Of a stretch of 21,463 bases of DNA, positions 1 to 8,665 are shown piece after piece. The notes beneath the pieces were generated by a model. It was given only the letters and a program-made list of their open reading frames with translations, did not search any database and was not told the DNA's origin. Both the position numbers and the translations under genes were made by a program. The stretch's first letter is position 1; every line of letters begins with the position of its first letter. Origin of the DNA: JBBQVS01 sp964657325 (GTDB taxonomy: Bacteria > Chloroflexota > Ktedonobacteria > Ktedonobacterales > Ktedonobacteraceae); assembly GCA_964657325.1 (NCBI GenBank), contig CAZZVE010000081.1, positions 1-21,463 of the forward strand. The letters are read 5' to 3'.

Positions 1-38
1 GAGGCAGACAAGCAGCGATATTAGGTGAAGGGATCATC

Positions 39-332
39 TTGAACCTAAAACTGTTTGTCGTATTCTGCTTAGCATTATTTGTAGCACTCGCATTACTGAG
101 CGAGTCGGCAAACGCGCCAGGGTTTGTTGAACATGCGCTGAGTATGGTGAGCATAAGTAAAGAGAGGACGGCCAATAGCCCGAATGAGATGCGACGAAGA
201 GATGTGAACATGAGCATTGTTTCCTTTCTCCTGAGAGAACACTATCATTTGGTACGTGTAAGAGCAGGGTTGTTATCGTGTTGCTACTTACAAGGAAAGT
301 GTATCGTCCAGACGAAAAATGCTCGTCGGTAA
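39..332 (+). CDS. Doubtful small ORF with N-terminal hydrophobic segment
   Basis: This is a 97-codon frame starting at a TTG, preceded by an AGGTGAAGGG Shine-Dalgarno-like stretch. The first ~25 residues (MNLKLFVVFCLALFVALALL) would form a signal peptide or single membrane helix; the remainder is basic and has no motif I recognise. The frame stays open leftwards to the window edge, so the TTG may be internal and this may be the 3' end of a longer gene. A similar-length frame exists on the opposite strand, which weakens the case. No function can be assigned. Confidence 0.28.
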   Translation: MNLKLFVVFCLALFVALALLSESANAPGFVEHALSMVSISKERTANSPNEMRRRDVNMSIVSFLLREHYHLVRVRAGLLSCCYLQGKCIVQTKNARR

Positions 333-367
333 TATTACCCATATTTGTACTTGCAACAACAAATATG
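328..367. other. Palindrome plus AT-rich stem-loop
   Basis: A perfect 12-bp palindrome GGTAATATTACC (328-339) is followed directly by a 9-bp inverted repeat, CATATTTGT (340-348) and ACAAATATG (359-367), around a 10-nt loop. There is no U-run after the stem, so a factor-independent terminator is not well supported. It may instead be a protein-binding site upstream of the promoter near 380. Confidence 0.35.
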
Positions 368-379
368 ATAATTATCTAG

Positions 380-408
380 TTGACTCGCGTCTACAGAAGT
401 GATAGATA
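380..408 (+). promoter_or_regulatory. Sigma-70-type promoter for the membrane protein/LAL operon
   Basis: TTGACT (380-385) is separated by 17 bp from TAGATA (403-408). The -10 lies inside a perfect 14-bp palindrome GATAGATATCTATC (401-414). A degenerate second copy, GATAGGAATATCTATC, lies at 475-490. A TATAAT hexamer at 430-435 is an alternative -10. The repeated GATAG/CTATC arms look like operator sites; which protein binds them is unknown. Confidence 0.5.
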
Positions 409-529
409 TCTATCTCAACATTCATGTAGTATAATCGAGCACAGTATGCTCTGTTTAGAAAATTGCTTGAATGAGATAGGAATATCTATCATACACTCAC
501 ACTGCATAGTAGAGAAAAGAGGCAGAGGA

Positions 530-976
530 ATGAATTATCGCGTATTTAGCCTTCCAGAACGCAGTCTAGCCTTGTTTGCTGGAGTTATCAATCTTGTCGT
601 CGGTTTGGCTTTTTTCTTCCTTCCAGAACTCCATCTTCCGCTCTGGCCCGTTGGTATTTCACCCCTGCTAACACGTTTTATCGGTGCAATAATCATAGGT
701 AACGGTGTCGGTGCTATCTGGCTCTCCACTCAGCGTGATTGGACGTGTGTACGTCCGTTGGCACTGGTAGCTGTTGTTTATGGAACGCTTGTCGCGTTAG
801 CTTTGCTCTATCACTTGCTCTGGCTTAATGCTTCCCCCACTTTCTGGTTCTACTTCCTGTTCGATGTGCCATTTCTGCTTGTCTTTTACGGTTTGTTTAT
901 CTATCACGATCTTATGCCGCTTCTGTTCAAGCGGAAGACGCCTGATTGGAGAAGCAATGCTCGCTCCATTCGTTGA
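530..976 (+). CDS. Four-helix integral membrane protein
   Basis: A 148-residue hydrophobic protein with four likely membrane helices at about residues 13-31, 46-65, 75-97 and 104-125 and a basic C-terminal tail (KRKTPDWRSNARSIR). I chose the ATG at 530 because a purine-rich AGAGGCAGAGG sits just before it; the frame opens at 380 but the extra 50 residues lack membrane character and would begin in the promoter. The last 20 bases overlap the start of the ATPase-LuxR regulator, which implies co-transcription and translational coupling. Function is not recognised; a role as membrane partner of the regulator would be inference only. Confidence 0.75.
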   Translation: MNYRVFSLPERSLALFAGVINLVVGLAFFFLPELHLPLWPVGISPLLTRFIGAIIIGNGVGAIWLSTQRDWTCVRPLALVAVVYGTLVALALLYHLLWLNASPTFWFYFLFDVPFLLVFYGLFIYHDLMPLLFKRKTPDWRSNARSIR

Positions 977-3900
977 TCCACCCTTTCAGCGAGAACAACC
1001 ATTTACGCCTTTTCTACCGCTCGTTGGACGTACAGCAGAAATGCACGCCATCCATACAGTTCTCAACACTGTGCTTGGCGATGTTCCCGTAGGGGCACGT
1101 ACATTGACTATTAGTGGAGAGATGGGCATAGGCAAAAGCCGTCTCCTCGCTCAAGCACGTCAAGACGCGAGATTGCGAGACTTTCGCGTGTTAGAGATAT
1201 ATGCGTATGAAGGAAGCTATGCCTATCCCTACTTCCCTTTTGTAGAGGCACTACGCCCTGTTATACGTGCCGCTACCAACGAGCAACTGCGTTTCTACGT
1301 AGGGGTATCTGATCTAGTCCCTGCTTCTCAGCAAGAATACTCAAGTACAGAAAACATATCTCTCCTAGGTTTTCCTCTTGTGACTTCCCTTGCACGTCTC
1401 TTTCCTGAAATTCTTGCACGTTTGAATGTACAGCCGTCCCGAGAGCAACTTTCAGCAGAGCAAGAAAAATTTCGCCTCTTTGACTCTCTGGCCACGCTCC
1501 TCGAACGACTTGCTTTGGAAAGACCACTCTTGCTCTCTATCGATAACCTGCAATGGGTTGACGCTGTAAGTTTGGAACTCATCCTCTATCTTACGATACG
1601 CTTACGCACGAGTTGTATAGCACTTATTGGGGCCACGCGGCCTACACAAAGTAGTCAAGAGCAAAGCGATATAGAAGGGCAGAAAGCTACAAAAACTGTT
1701 ACACGTGTGCTTACAGAGCTTATGCAACAGGGATTATGGTTTCTACTACCACTTAGTCTACTAGATACCGAAACACTAACACAGCATCTATATGCGTTAC
1801 TTCCTGGAGTACACGAAGAGAAGGTCGTACAGTATTTGCTTACTAGTTCCGAAGGCAACCCTTTCTTTTTAGAAGAATTAGTACGTACATTAACTCTCAA
1901 TGGTCAGTTACTCCAGCGAAATGGTACATGGTCGATGAAGCAAGGGGTCAGTATCACATTACCAGAAAGCATTAGAGACGCTGTACGGGAACGTCTACTT
2001 GGGCTAAGCTCCGCTTGCTTCGATCTCTTATGTGTTGCATCCCTCTTTGGACGCCGTTTCCCTAAAGAGGCACTTATACGAGTGGTGGAGAGTGAATATC
2101 CAGAACGTCGGGGTAACAGCATACAGGCTCTCTTAGATGAAGCACTACAAGCATCATTGATTGCCAACGATGCGGAGAAGCAGTATGAAGAGGTATCTGA
2201 CTTCCCCAGTAAAGTGTTTTCTACTGTGCGGTCACAGTATATCTTTTGTCAGGGTATTGTACAGGAGATGCTTCATGATGAACTACCAATGTATCGTGTG
2301 CGTGACATGCACTACGCAATTGGTCAAGCCCTAGAATACTACTATATGCATGATGCTCCCAAGCATGCGGCTGAACTGGCGGCTCATTATGTCATTTGCA
2401 CTGATAGAAGTGCTGCGCTACGTTGGAGTATACTAGCAGGTGAAGCTGCGGTTCAGGAGCAGGATCATCGTAAAGCAATTAGTCATTTTCGTTTTGTGCT
2501 ACAACTGATGGAAGCTGGCGAAACCCTGGCGCGGAATGATATCGCTCTTCCCGTACCTGCGCAATTGTATCTTACAATCGGTGAACTCTGGTTTAAGGTA
2601 GGAGAATTTGAGCAGGCTATAAGCGCATTTCATTTTGCCTTGGAGAGACAAGACACGCTACCACCATTACTACGTGCGCGTACCAACCGTTCGCTTGCTG
2701 ATGTATATCGGATGCAGGCAAAGTTTGCGCAAGCACTCTCGCATTTACAGGTGGCGAGCGCAGTGTTTGAGCAACAAGTCAGTGTGATGCACGGGCAAGA
2801 ACAAGAGCAAAATTTGCCGTGGTTTTTCAAACGTGGGACCCCTACCACCGCTTCCATGACGCTAGAACGTGTACAGAGCATGGAGCATGTTCTCTTCTTG
2901 CAAGCACAGGCAACACTCGAAATATTGCTGAACCATCCAAATGAGGCGGAGAGGATTTTATGGCAAGCACACGAGTTGGCGATAACACTTGGGGATCGTG
3001 GAAGTCAAGCGTTTTCTCTCCATCTCATTGGTTGGCTCTGCGGTTGGGGTGAGCGTATCCACGAGGCTATCAGCTTACAGAAAGATGCTCATGAGTTGTA
3101 TGTCTCGCTTGGTGATCCATTTCGTGCTGCGTTGGGGGAGCAGGGACTCGGTATTATTTATCAGGCACTTGGCGAAACGGCAACCGCTCAAATGTATACG
3201 CAACGTGGTTTCAAGCTTGTCCAGCAGTATGGTGTGAGTCGTGTCGTAGGGTGGTTACATTGGAATCAAGGCGTCCTTGCACTGCAGCAAGGGAATTGGG
3301 GCAGCAGCGACACCCATCTTCAACAGGCATTACAAGAGGCACAGAAGGACGAAAATGCGCGTCTCATGCCAGTTGTGTTACAGGCACAGGCTGTTTTGCA
3401 GTGTAGACGTGGTTTGTGGCGCGAGGCAGAACGCCTTTTCTTAGATGCTGTGCATTCAGCAACTCATACCGATTGGCTGGTCAGTAGTGTTGCGCTCTAT
3501 GGGCATTTTCTTGCTGTAACGGGACGTAGAACAGAGGCACGTATTCAGCTTGATCGCGCCAGTGCACTGCCTGAAAACGCGGGCTTTTCTGGCACCTTTT
3601 ACATTCCATTTCTTGCTGAGGGCTATCTTCACCTGGATACGCTTGAATTAGCAACGCCCTATTTCGAGCGCATTACAAAGTTACGTGGCTTTCTCTATTA
3701 TGGACTCTCTGTTGATCGTGTTCTTGGGGAGCTAGCAACGCTCACTGGTGATTGGTCTACAGCAGAACGTGCCTTTGAAGACGGCTTGCAACTTTGCCGA
3801 CGCGCTGGTAATCGACCTGAAGAAGCTGCAATTCTGTACGAGCAGGCGCGTATGGGGGTTATACGTGGCGAGGACGCACAACATCTGCGACCTGTATGTG

Positions 3901-4256
3901 AGCAAGCAAGCACGCTATTTCTCGAATATGATATGCAAAGAGCTGCTGAGCTGGTAGATACGTTGCTTGATGGTGTGCAGGCGTTAGAAGCAGTTCAGGA
4001 AGGAAGTGTACAGAAATCCGCAGTAAAGCAAGCAGAAGTACGTACTTCTAATCATATAATTCATTTGAAACTAACGATACGAGAAAGAGAAGTGCTGCAA
4101 CTTGTCGCGGAAGGCCATACCGACCGCGAAGTTGCTGACGTTCTCGTTCTGAGTCCTCGCACCGTTAACCGCCATTTGAGTAATATTCTTGTCAAACTTA
4201 ACGTCTCTGGACGAGCTGCCGCCGTTGCCTATGCGATACGACAGGCGCTGGTGTGA
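957..4256 (+). CDS. Large ATP-binding LuxR-family (LAL) transcriptional regulator
   Basis: A 1,099-residue protein with the architecture of LAL regulators. An N-terminal AAA-type ATPase region begins at PLVGR (~21-25), with Walker A GEMGIGKS (54-61) and Walker B ending LLLSID with D196, followed by NLQWVD. A long helical region with TPR-like repeats covers roughly 550-1000. A C-terminal LuxR/GerE helix-turn-helix begins at LTIREREVLQL (1039 on) and contains TDREVADVL and SPRTVNRHLSNILVKL. LAL proteins bind ATP and an inducer and activate transcription. I chose the ATG at 957, preceded by GGAGA at 948-952, rather than the frame opening at 828 inside the upstream gene. It overlaps that membrane protein gene by 20 bp. 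The inducer and targets are unknown; the palindromes at 401-414 and 475-490 are candidate autoregulatory sites. Confidence 0.92.
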   Translation: MLAPFVDPPFQREQPFTPFLPLVGRTAEMHAIHTVLNTVLGDVPVGARTLTISGEMGIGKSRLLAQARQDARLRDFRVLEIYAYEGSYAYPYFPFVEALRPVIRAATNEQLRFYVGVSDLVPASQQEYSSTENISLLGFPLVTSLARLFPEILARLNVQPSREQLSAEQEKFRLFDSLATLLERLALERPLLLSIDNLQWVDAVSLELILYLTIRLRTSCIALIGATRPTQSSQEQSDIEGQKATKTVTRVLTELMQQGLWFLLPLSLLDTETLTQHLYALLPGVHEEKVVQYLLTSSEGNPFFLEELVRTLTLNGQLLQRNGTWSMKQGVSITLPESIRDAVRERLLGLSSACFDLLCVASLFGRRFPKEALIRVVESEYPERRGNSIQALLDEALQASLIANDAEKQYEEVSDFPSKVFSTVRSQYIFCQGIVQEMLHDELPMYRVRDMHYAIGQALEYYYMHDAPKHAAELAAHYVICTDRSAALRWSILAGEAAVQEQDHRKAISHFRFVLQLMEAGETLARNDIALPVPAQLYLTIGELWFKVGEFEQAISAFHFALERQDTLPPLLRARTNRSLADVYRMQAKFAQALSHLQVASAVFEQQVSVMHGQEQEQNLPWFFKRGTPTTASMTLERVQSMEHVLFLQAQATLEILLNHPNEAERILWQAHELAITLGDRGSQAFSLHLIGWLCGWGERIHEAISLQKDAHELYVSLGDPFRAALGEQGLGIIYQALGETATAQMYTQRGFKLVQQYGVSRVVGWLHWNQGVLALQQGNWGSSDTHLQQALQEAQKDENARLMPVVLQAQAVLQCRRGLWREAERLFLDAVHSATHTDWLVSSVALYGHFLAVTGRRTEARIQLDRASALPENAGFSGTFYIPFLAEGYLHLDTLELATPYFERITKLRGFLYYGLSVDRVLGELATLTGDWSTAERAFEDGLQLCRRAGNRPEEAAILYEQARMGVIRGEDAQHLRPVCEQASTLFLEYDMQRAAELVDTLLDGVQALEAVQEGSVQKSAVKQAEVRTSNHIIHLKLTIREREVLQLVAEGHTDREVADVLVLSPRTVNRHLSNILVKLNVSGRAAAVAYAIRQALV

Positions 4257-4333
4257 TTGCGTTAAATCACAAAACGGTTCAAATAGGTACAACGTGTTCG
4301 GACATCGCATCTTCCCTTCAATCCCCCCATGCT

Positions 4334-5785
4334 TTATGCGGGATGTGCCGTCAGCACCAGCGTTTCCGTTGCCTCAAGAGAGACGTTGACCCATGTTTCC
4401 ACGAGCATTTCATCACCGACGAAATGGAACACCAGCGTGTGGAAAAACGGGGTTTCATACAGCCTAACAACCATGGTAAAGCTCTCTTGGGCTGTCCAGG
4501 CACCACTGGCAACGATCGGTGTGGGACTGACCACCCAGGCGTCATGAAAGAGCGTGGTCTGGACTGGCTGCCACACACCATACCCACAGGGGATCAGATT
4601 GATGCCCGCTGCCGTTTTGATGCTCACTGTCCATCCAGACTCGCTCACCTGCAGGGTAAGAGTTTCAATCTTCAGTTCATTGCCATCGACACGGTACGTT
4701 TGACCAGCAACCTGTGACGCAATGGGTGAGGTGGCCCGTCCCTGCACCGGAAGCAGTGTCAGATTGGATACCTTCTCTCTCAGACTGTGCACTTCTCCGC
4801 CCTCTTCGGCAAGTGCTTCCTTCTTCATTGCCGGAAGCAAGAGGTCCCAGACCAGGTTCAACGGCAGTTGCGCATCAAAGACATCGATGCCGCCCGTGAT
4901 GGCAAGGACGGCATCTTGTTCCGGCATGATGAGACAGACCTGACCAAACACTCCGTCTCCCCGGTAGGCACCATGCCGACAGTGCCAGAACTGATAGCCG
5001 TAGCCCTGCGTCCAATCGCTGTGCGGGTTAGCTCCCGACGCAGTCTGAACTGCTGTCGCTTCCGCGATCCATGCTTCGGAGAGCAATCGTCTGTCCTGCC
5101 AGATGCCTTTTTGCAGATAGAGCAGACCGAAGCGTGCGATGTCCTCGGTGGTGAGACGTAACCCAATGCCGCCAAGTGCGATCCCCTGAGGAGACTCCTC
5201 CCAGAGAGCATGCTCAATGCCCAGCGGCTCAAACAAGCGCGGCTCCAGATACTCGATGAGCCTGGTGCCAGTGGTTTTCTGCACGATGGCAGAGAGCATG
5301 TACGTTGCCCCACTGTTATACAGAAAGTGCGTTCCCGGCGCATGCACAACTGGCACCTCAAGAAAGCCTTTGATCCAGTTGCCGTCTGGTCGATCCACCA
5401 GAAAAGCCCAGGTATCGATGGTATGACCAGTCGTCATCGACAGCAGATGCCGCACCCGCATCGCTGCGAGATACTCACTTGCTTGCGCGGGTGCTTCCTC
5501 TGGGAAGAAGGACAGCACCGAATCATCGAGGGAGAAGAGTCCGTCGGTCACAGCCAGACCGACAGCAGTTGAAGCAAAACTTTTGCTCAGTGAAAACACC
5601 ATGTGGGGATGCTCGCGTCTATAGGGTGACCACCACCCTTCTGCGACGACACTGCCATGCCGGAGCAGCATGAAGCTATGTAATTCGTGCATCTGGCTGT
5701 CCAGTGCCTCGACAAAGTGAAGCAGAGCCGATGAAGCGATGCCCTGCCGTTCGGGCGAGGTGCGCGGTAAATCAGGAACAAGCAT
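4334..5785 (-). CDS. Beta-lactamase-family serine hydrolase
   Basis: A 483-residue protein of the class C beta-lactamase/DD-peptidase/esterase superfamily. The nucleophile motif SxxK is S65-L-S-K68 (VFSLSKSF), and the second motif is Y156-N-S158 (FLYNSGATY). The family's usual HTSGL-like segment appears as LLSMTTGHT (114-122). A C-terminal ~130-residue beta-rich extension follows the catalytic domain. No signal peptide is visible, so it is probably cytoplasmic. The start is supported by GGAGG seven bases upstream of the ATG. It is convergent with the LAL regulator, 77 bp away. The substrate (ester, peptide or beta-lactam) cannot be told from sequence. Confidence 0.88.
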   Translation of the reverse strand: MLVPDLPRTSPERQGIASSALLHFVEALDSQMHELHSFMLLRHGSVVAEGWWSPYRREHPHMVFSLSKSFASTAVGLAVTDGLFSLDDSVLSFFPEEAPAQASEYLAAMRVRHLLSMTTGHTIDTWAFLVDRPDGNWIKGFLEVPVVHAPGTHFLYNSGATYMLSAIVQKTTGTRLIEYLEPRLFEPLGIEHALWEESPQGIALGGIGLRLTTEDIARFGLLYLQKGIWQDRRLLSEAWIAEATAVQTASGANPHSDWTQGYGYQFWHCRHGAYRGDGVFGQVCLIMPEQDAVLAITGGIDVFDAQLPLNLVWDLLLPAMKKEALAEEGGEVHSLREKVSNLTLLPVQGRATSPIASQVAGQTYRVDGNELKIETLTLQVSESGWTVSIKTAAGINLIPCGYGVWQPVQTTLFHDAWVVSPTPIVASGAWTAQESFTMVVRLYETPFFHTLVFHFVGDEMLVETWVNVSLEATETLVLTAHPA

Positions 5786-6001
5786 GGTTGTACCTCCACT
5801 CTAAGATGTGTTGGGGTTTTCCACTGAAGGTGAGCAAGACCCTCAAGATCAGACTCCCCTCGAGTGAATGTACCACACTGATGATCCCAATTAACAGCCG
5901 TCCAGCGGTGTTAGTCGCCTCTGGAGCGGCTTCTCTGAGTGTTAAGAGGGGCCTTGCTCACTCTTGGGGCAAGTGCTCACCATTGGGGTCTGTCTCCCTT
6001 T

Positions 6002-6018
6002 TGACACTGTTGGGAAAC
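6002..6018 (+). repeat. IS1182-type left terminal inverted repeat
   Basis: TGACACTGTTGGGAAAC is the exact reverse complement of 7760-7776. It marks the left boundary of the element. Confidence 0.9.
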
Positions 6019-6098
6019 CTCTGAACCCTCCATTGCATGTGTTAGGATAAGAAAGCAAGAAGGAGTCCAAGCAGATATTTGCAAGAAGGAGAAGGAAG

Positions 6099-7755
6099 AT
6101 GACACTGCACTCTCAAAACGAGTTTTCGATCCCGGAAGAAACCGCCCGTGTGGCTCGTGCAGCTTATCCCAAGGGGAATCTCTACATGAAAATGCGTGAC
6201 GCGTTGGGAACCATTTACCGGGATGAAGCCTTTGCACATTTATTTGCGGCGAATGGACGCCCTGTCGAGGCACCTTGGCGGCTTGCGTTCATCACAGTTG
6301 TGCAGTTCATGGAGGGACTTCCCGATCGACAAACCGCCGACGCGGTGCGAGGGCGGATCGATCTGAAGTATGCCCTCGGCTTAGAACTCACCGATCCCGG
6401 CTTTGACTTTACCATTTTGTCCGATTTTCGTAAGCGCCTGCTTGAAGGGAGAGCCGAACAGCTGGTGTTGGATGCGATGCTGGCCTTATTTAAAGAGCAG
6501 GGTTGGCTCAAGGAACGCCAGCGCCAACGAACGGACTCGACCCATGTGCTGGCGAAAGTGCGAGCGATTAACCGACTCATGTGTGTGGGCGAGGCCATGC
6601 GCTTTGCGCTCAATAGCCTTGCCATCGTTGCTGGGGAGTGGCTTCTGGCACATAGCGATCCCCAATGGCTTGTCCGCTATGGCCATCGTATCGAGGCGTC
6701 CTGCCTCCCTGCTAGCCAAGAGGAGCGTGAGGCAGTCGCTGAACGTATTGGTCAAGACGGCTCAAACTTGCTGACCGATCTCTACGCGGCAGAGGCTCCC
6801 CCCTTTTTGCATGAGATCCCGGCCGTCGAGATACTGCGCCGCATCTGAATCCAAAACTACGTCTGGGTCGAGGGCCAAATCCACTGGCGCAGCAATGAGG
6901 ATCTTCCTCCAGGCAACCAGTTCATCAACTCGCCCTAGGATCAAGAAGCCCGCTATGGCAAAAAGCGCGAGACGCGGTGGACGGGCGACAAAGTGCATGT
7001 AACGGAAACCTGTGAGGAAGATGCCCCGCATCTCATCACGCATGTGGCGACCACTGCTGCTGCTACCACCGATGAGGCAATGACCGAAACGATCCATGCC
7101 GATCTTCAGCAGACGGATCTCACCCCCCGCCAACATTTGCTCGCTTCAGGCTATATCACGGCACCCATTCTAGTCAGTAGTCAGCAGCAGTATGGGATCG
7201 AAGTGATTGGTCCTGCTGTTGGCGATGTGAAGTGGCAAGCCAACACGGAGCACGGCATTGATGCTAGCCAGTTCCTCATCGATTGGGAACGCCAGCAGGC
7301 AATTTGCCCTGAAGGACAGCACAGTATCAGTTGGACGCCTGCCATCGACAACCGAACCAATGAGGTGATCAAGATCAAGTTCTCCACCACCGATTGTGGT
7401 CGCTGTCCGAGCCAGGTCCACTGTATCCGCTCAGAAAAGAAGTACAAGCGGCGCACCATCACCATCCGACCGCAAGCCCAACATGAAGCACTCCAAGCAG
7501 CACGTCGTCGACAAAAGACACCAGCCTTTGCCAAGCAGTATGCGCTGCGAGAGGGGATCGAAGCGACGATTTCGAAGGCGAGTACGTGCCTTTGGCATGC
7601 GCCGCTCGCGCTATATCGGCTTGGCCAAAACGCACTTGCAACATCTTGGGATCGCCGCTGCGATGAATCTGGTACGTGTGGTGGCATGGCTTGATGGGGA
7701 TGAACTCGCTCCCACACGCGTCTCGGCTTTCCAGAGGCTTTACCTTGCAGCTTAA
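6099..7755 (+). pseudogene. IS1182-family transposase, disrupted by two stops and a frameshift
   Basis: Read through its lesions the gene would encode about 550 residues, full length for the family. The start ATG follows AGAAGGAGAAGGAAG. Lesion 1 is TGA at 6846-6848, where relatives commonly have a Trp before a QNYVW-like segment. Lesion 2 is TAG at 6936-6938, probably from a Tyr codon in an SPYD-like motif. Lesion 3 is a one-base insertion near 7575-7585: the frame changes between ...IEATISKA and RAFGMRRSRYIGLAKTHLQ, and the true end is the TAA at 7753-7755. The first catalytic Asp (TDSTHV) and the last Glu (REGIE) remain. The position usually occupied by Asp in a VDAGY-like motif reads LLASGY, so the second catalytic Asp seems lost. 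Lesions 1-3 are seen directly; the family residues come from memory of IS1182 relatives. Confidence 0.88.
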
Positions 7756-7759
7756 AGGA

Positions 7760-7776
7760 GTTTCCCAACAGTGTCA
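7760..7776 (-). repeat. IS1182-type right terminal inverted repeat
   Basis: GTTTCCCAACAGTGTCA is the exact reverse complement of 6002-6018. It begins five bases after the transposase stop codon. Confidence 0.9.
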
Positions 7777-8085
7777 GCTTTGGTGAATCCGTTTGCTTGG
7801 CGCTGATCAGGGAGCAGACCTGTTTCAGATTGACCTTCATCTTGTTGAGCACGTGGCAGAAAAGAAGATTGGTCACTTCACCACAGGCAATGAACAAATT
7901 CCACTTTGCATTGAGCGCGGTGAAGAGGATGGATGTTGATTGTATGGTAGATGTAGTACCTATTTCTATCTTTATTAGCTATGCTCGCCTGGCATTTGTC
8001 TCACTATGCCTAATTGTAGATGTCACCTCCACAGAGGCCAAGGTATACAGGTCGTCTCTCAGACAAGAAAAGGGAAATATTTCTC
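7777..8085. other. Interval with no confident gene right of the IS1182 element
   Basis: This 309-bp stretch has no ORF with a convincing start. A short plus-strand frame (about 7787-7939) reads DQGADLFQIDLHLVEHVAEK and continues in a protein-like way to a TGA. The opposite strand is also open over much of the same stretch, so I could not decide whether either is a gene remnant. Confidence 0.3.
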
Positions 8086-8205
8086 ATGGCAACCTACACT
8101 ATCGTTCTTGAAAGACAGACACTCCACGGACAATTTTCTTGCGATTTTCCACCTGTTCTCACTATTGACCCTGGTGACACGCTGGTCTTTCGCACGCTTT
8201 TTTAA
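8086..8205 (+). pseudogene. N-terminal stub of an acetamidase/formamidase-family gene
   Basis: Thirty-nine codons beginning MATYTI contain TLHGQFSCDFPPVLTIDPGD followed by TLVFRTL. This matches the start of the FmdA/AmdA acetamidase/formamidase family, where the pattern is roughly HxxFS..LPPVLTIDPGDTVxFRTLDAxW. The frame stops at TAA right where DAxW would follow, and the remaining ~270 residues of the enzyme are absent. A purine-rich AAAAGGGAAA lies upstream of the ATG. This is a gene truncated just after its conserved opening, not an intact small protein. Confidence 0.75.
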
Positions 8206-8665
8206 ATGATCTTCCCACCAACGATCTCCTGTTTTTTACCGTGTCGTTGATTGGCTACCTCAATCTCGTTGTTTCGTTCGTCTCTATAGTTGTCATAATG
8301 AAACATCGTCATCTTTTCCTCTTTCCATAGCCTCAAGCATTGAGCGAGAATGGGAAAGGAAGACACATCCCTCCTCAGTCGAGTATGGAATGTGTCTTCC
8401 TAGATAGATCATGTGTGATATTTCATATGAGGTGAATACTGGCGTGAATTTCTTGATGGTTTTACGTGGAAGATGTTTCTTTGTGTTTGTTTGATGCTAG
8501 CTGCACCCAGTCAGGTGAGTAGCTTGGAGTGGCGTAGCCTAAAAAGTTGTTCATTTCCAATAGTAACTTTAGCTCACTACTTTCTACGTCTGGGAACATG
8601 GTGGTGACATACCTGTGATCGTCACTTGCCTCAACTGAGGTCTGGTTTTCAATAGGGGAAATTGT
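8206..8665. other. Interval without an intact gene
   Basis: No intact gene is visible. After the acetamidase stub, a +1 frame reads NDLPTNDLLFFTVSLIGYLN and is hydrophobic, with no family match. On the minus strand a frame ending at 8462 reads protein-like (ELKLLLEMNNFLGYATPSYS). It has no identifiable start because it runs into the NAD(P)-binding gene, so it may be a C-terminal remnant. A long inverted repeat lies at 8357-8401. Confidence 0.3.
8357..8401. repeat. 12-bp perfect inverted repeat
   Basis: AGGAAGACACAT (8357-8368) is the exact complement of ATGTGTCTTCCT (8390-8401), with a 21-nt spacer. There is no U-run afterwards on either strand, so it is more likely a binding site or cruciform than an intrinsic terminator. 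It sits 265 bp upstream of the NAD(P)-binding gene. Confidence 0.5.

Larger units (their letters stand above)
6002..7776 (+). mobile_element. IS1182-type insertion sequence, inactivated
   Basis: A ~1,775-bp element bounded by perfect 17-bp inverted repeats and carrying one transposase gene in three broken pieces. The transposase has the DUF772-like N-terminus and DDE_Tnp_1_6-like C-terminus of the IS1182 family. Flanking target duplication is unclear: CTTT precedes the left repeat (5998-6001) and CTTT also lies at 7778-7781, one base outside the right repeat. This would be a 4-bp duplication only if the right end includes one more base. Confidence 0.88.

Noticed and set aside
34..342. Minus-strand 102-codon ORF opposite the first small ORF
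   Set aside because: It has no ribosome-binding site or motif and ends at an unconvincing basic tail; the plus-strand frame has a better start signal and a membrane-like N-terminus.
4253..4270. GTGATT/AATCAC stem at the end of the LAL gene as a terminator
   Set aside because: The 6-bp AT-rich stem with no U-run on either strand is too weak; it also includes the stop codon.
4858..5361. 167-codon minus-strand ORF inside the serine hydrolase gene
   Set aside because: It lies in an alternate frame of a clearly conserved gene; the composition is Arg/Ser-rich as expected of a shadow frame.
5786..6001. Possible coding fragment between the serine hydrolase and the IS1182 element
   Set aside because: A plus-strand frame is open here but runs antisense through the hydrolase start and into the IS end, with no motif; I see only the hydrolase leader and unassigned sequence.
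7181..7897. 238-codon minus-strand ORF across the end of the IS1182 element
   Set aside because: Most of it is antisense to recognisable transposase sequence and it crosses the terminal repeat; only its first ~45 codons lie outside and they have no identifiable family.
8086..8205. Acetamidase stub as an intact microprotein
   Set aside because: The sequence follows the conserved opening of a long enzyme and stops in the middle of a conserved motif, so truncation is the simpler reading.
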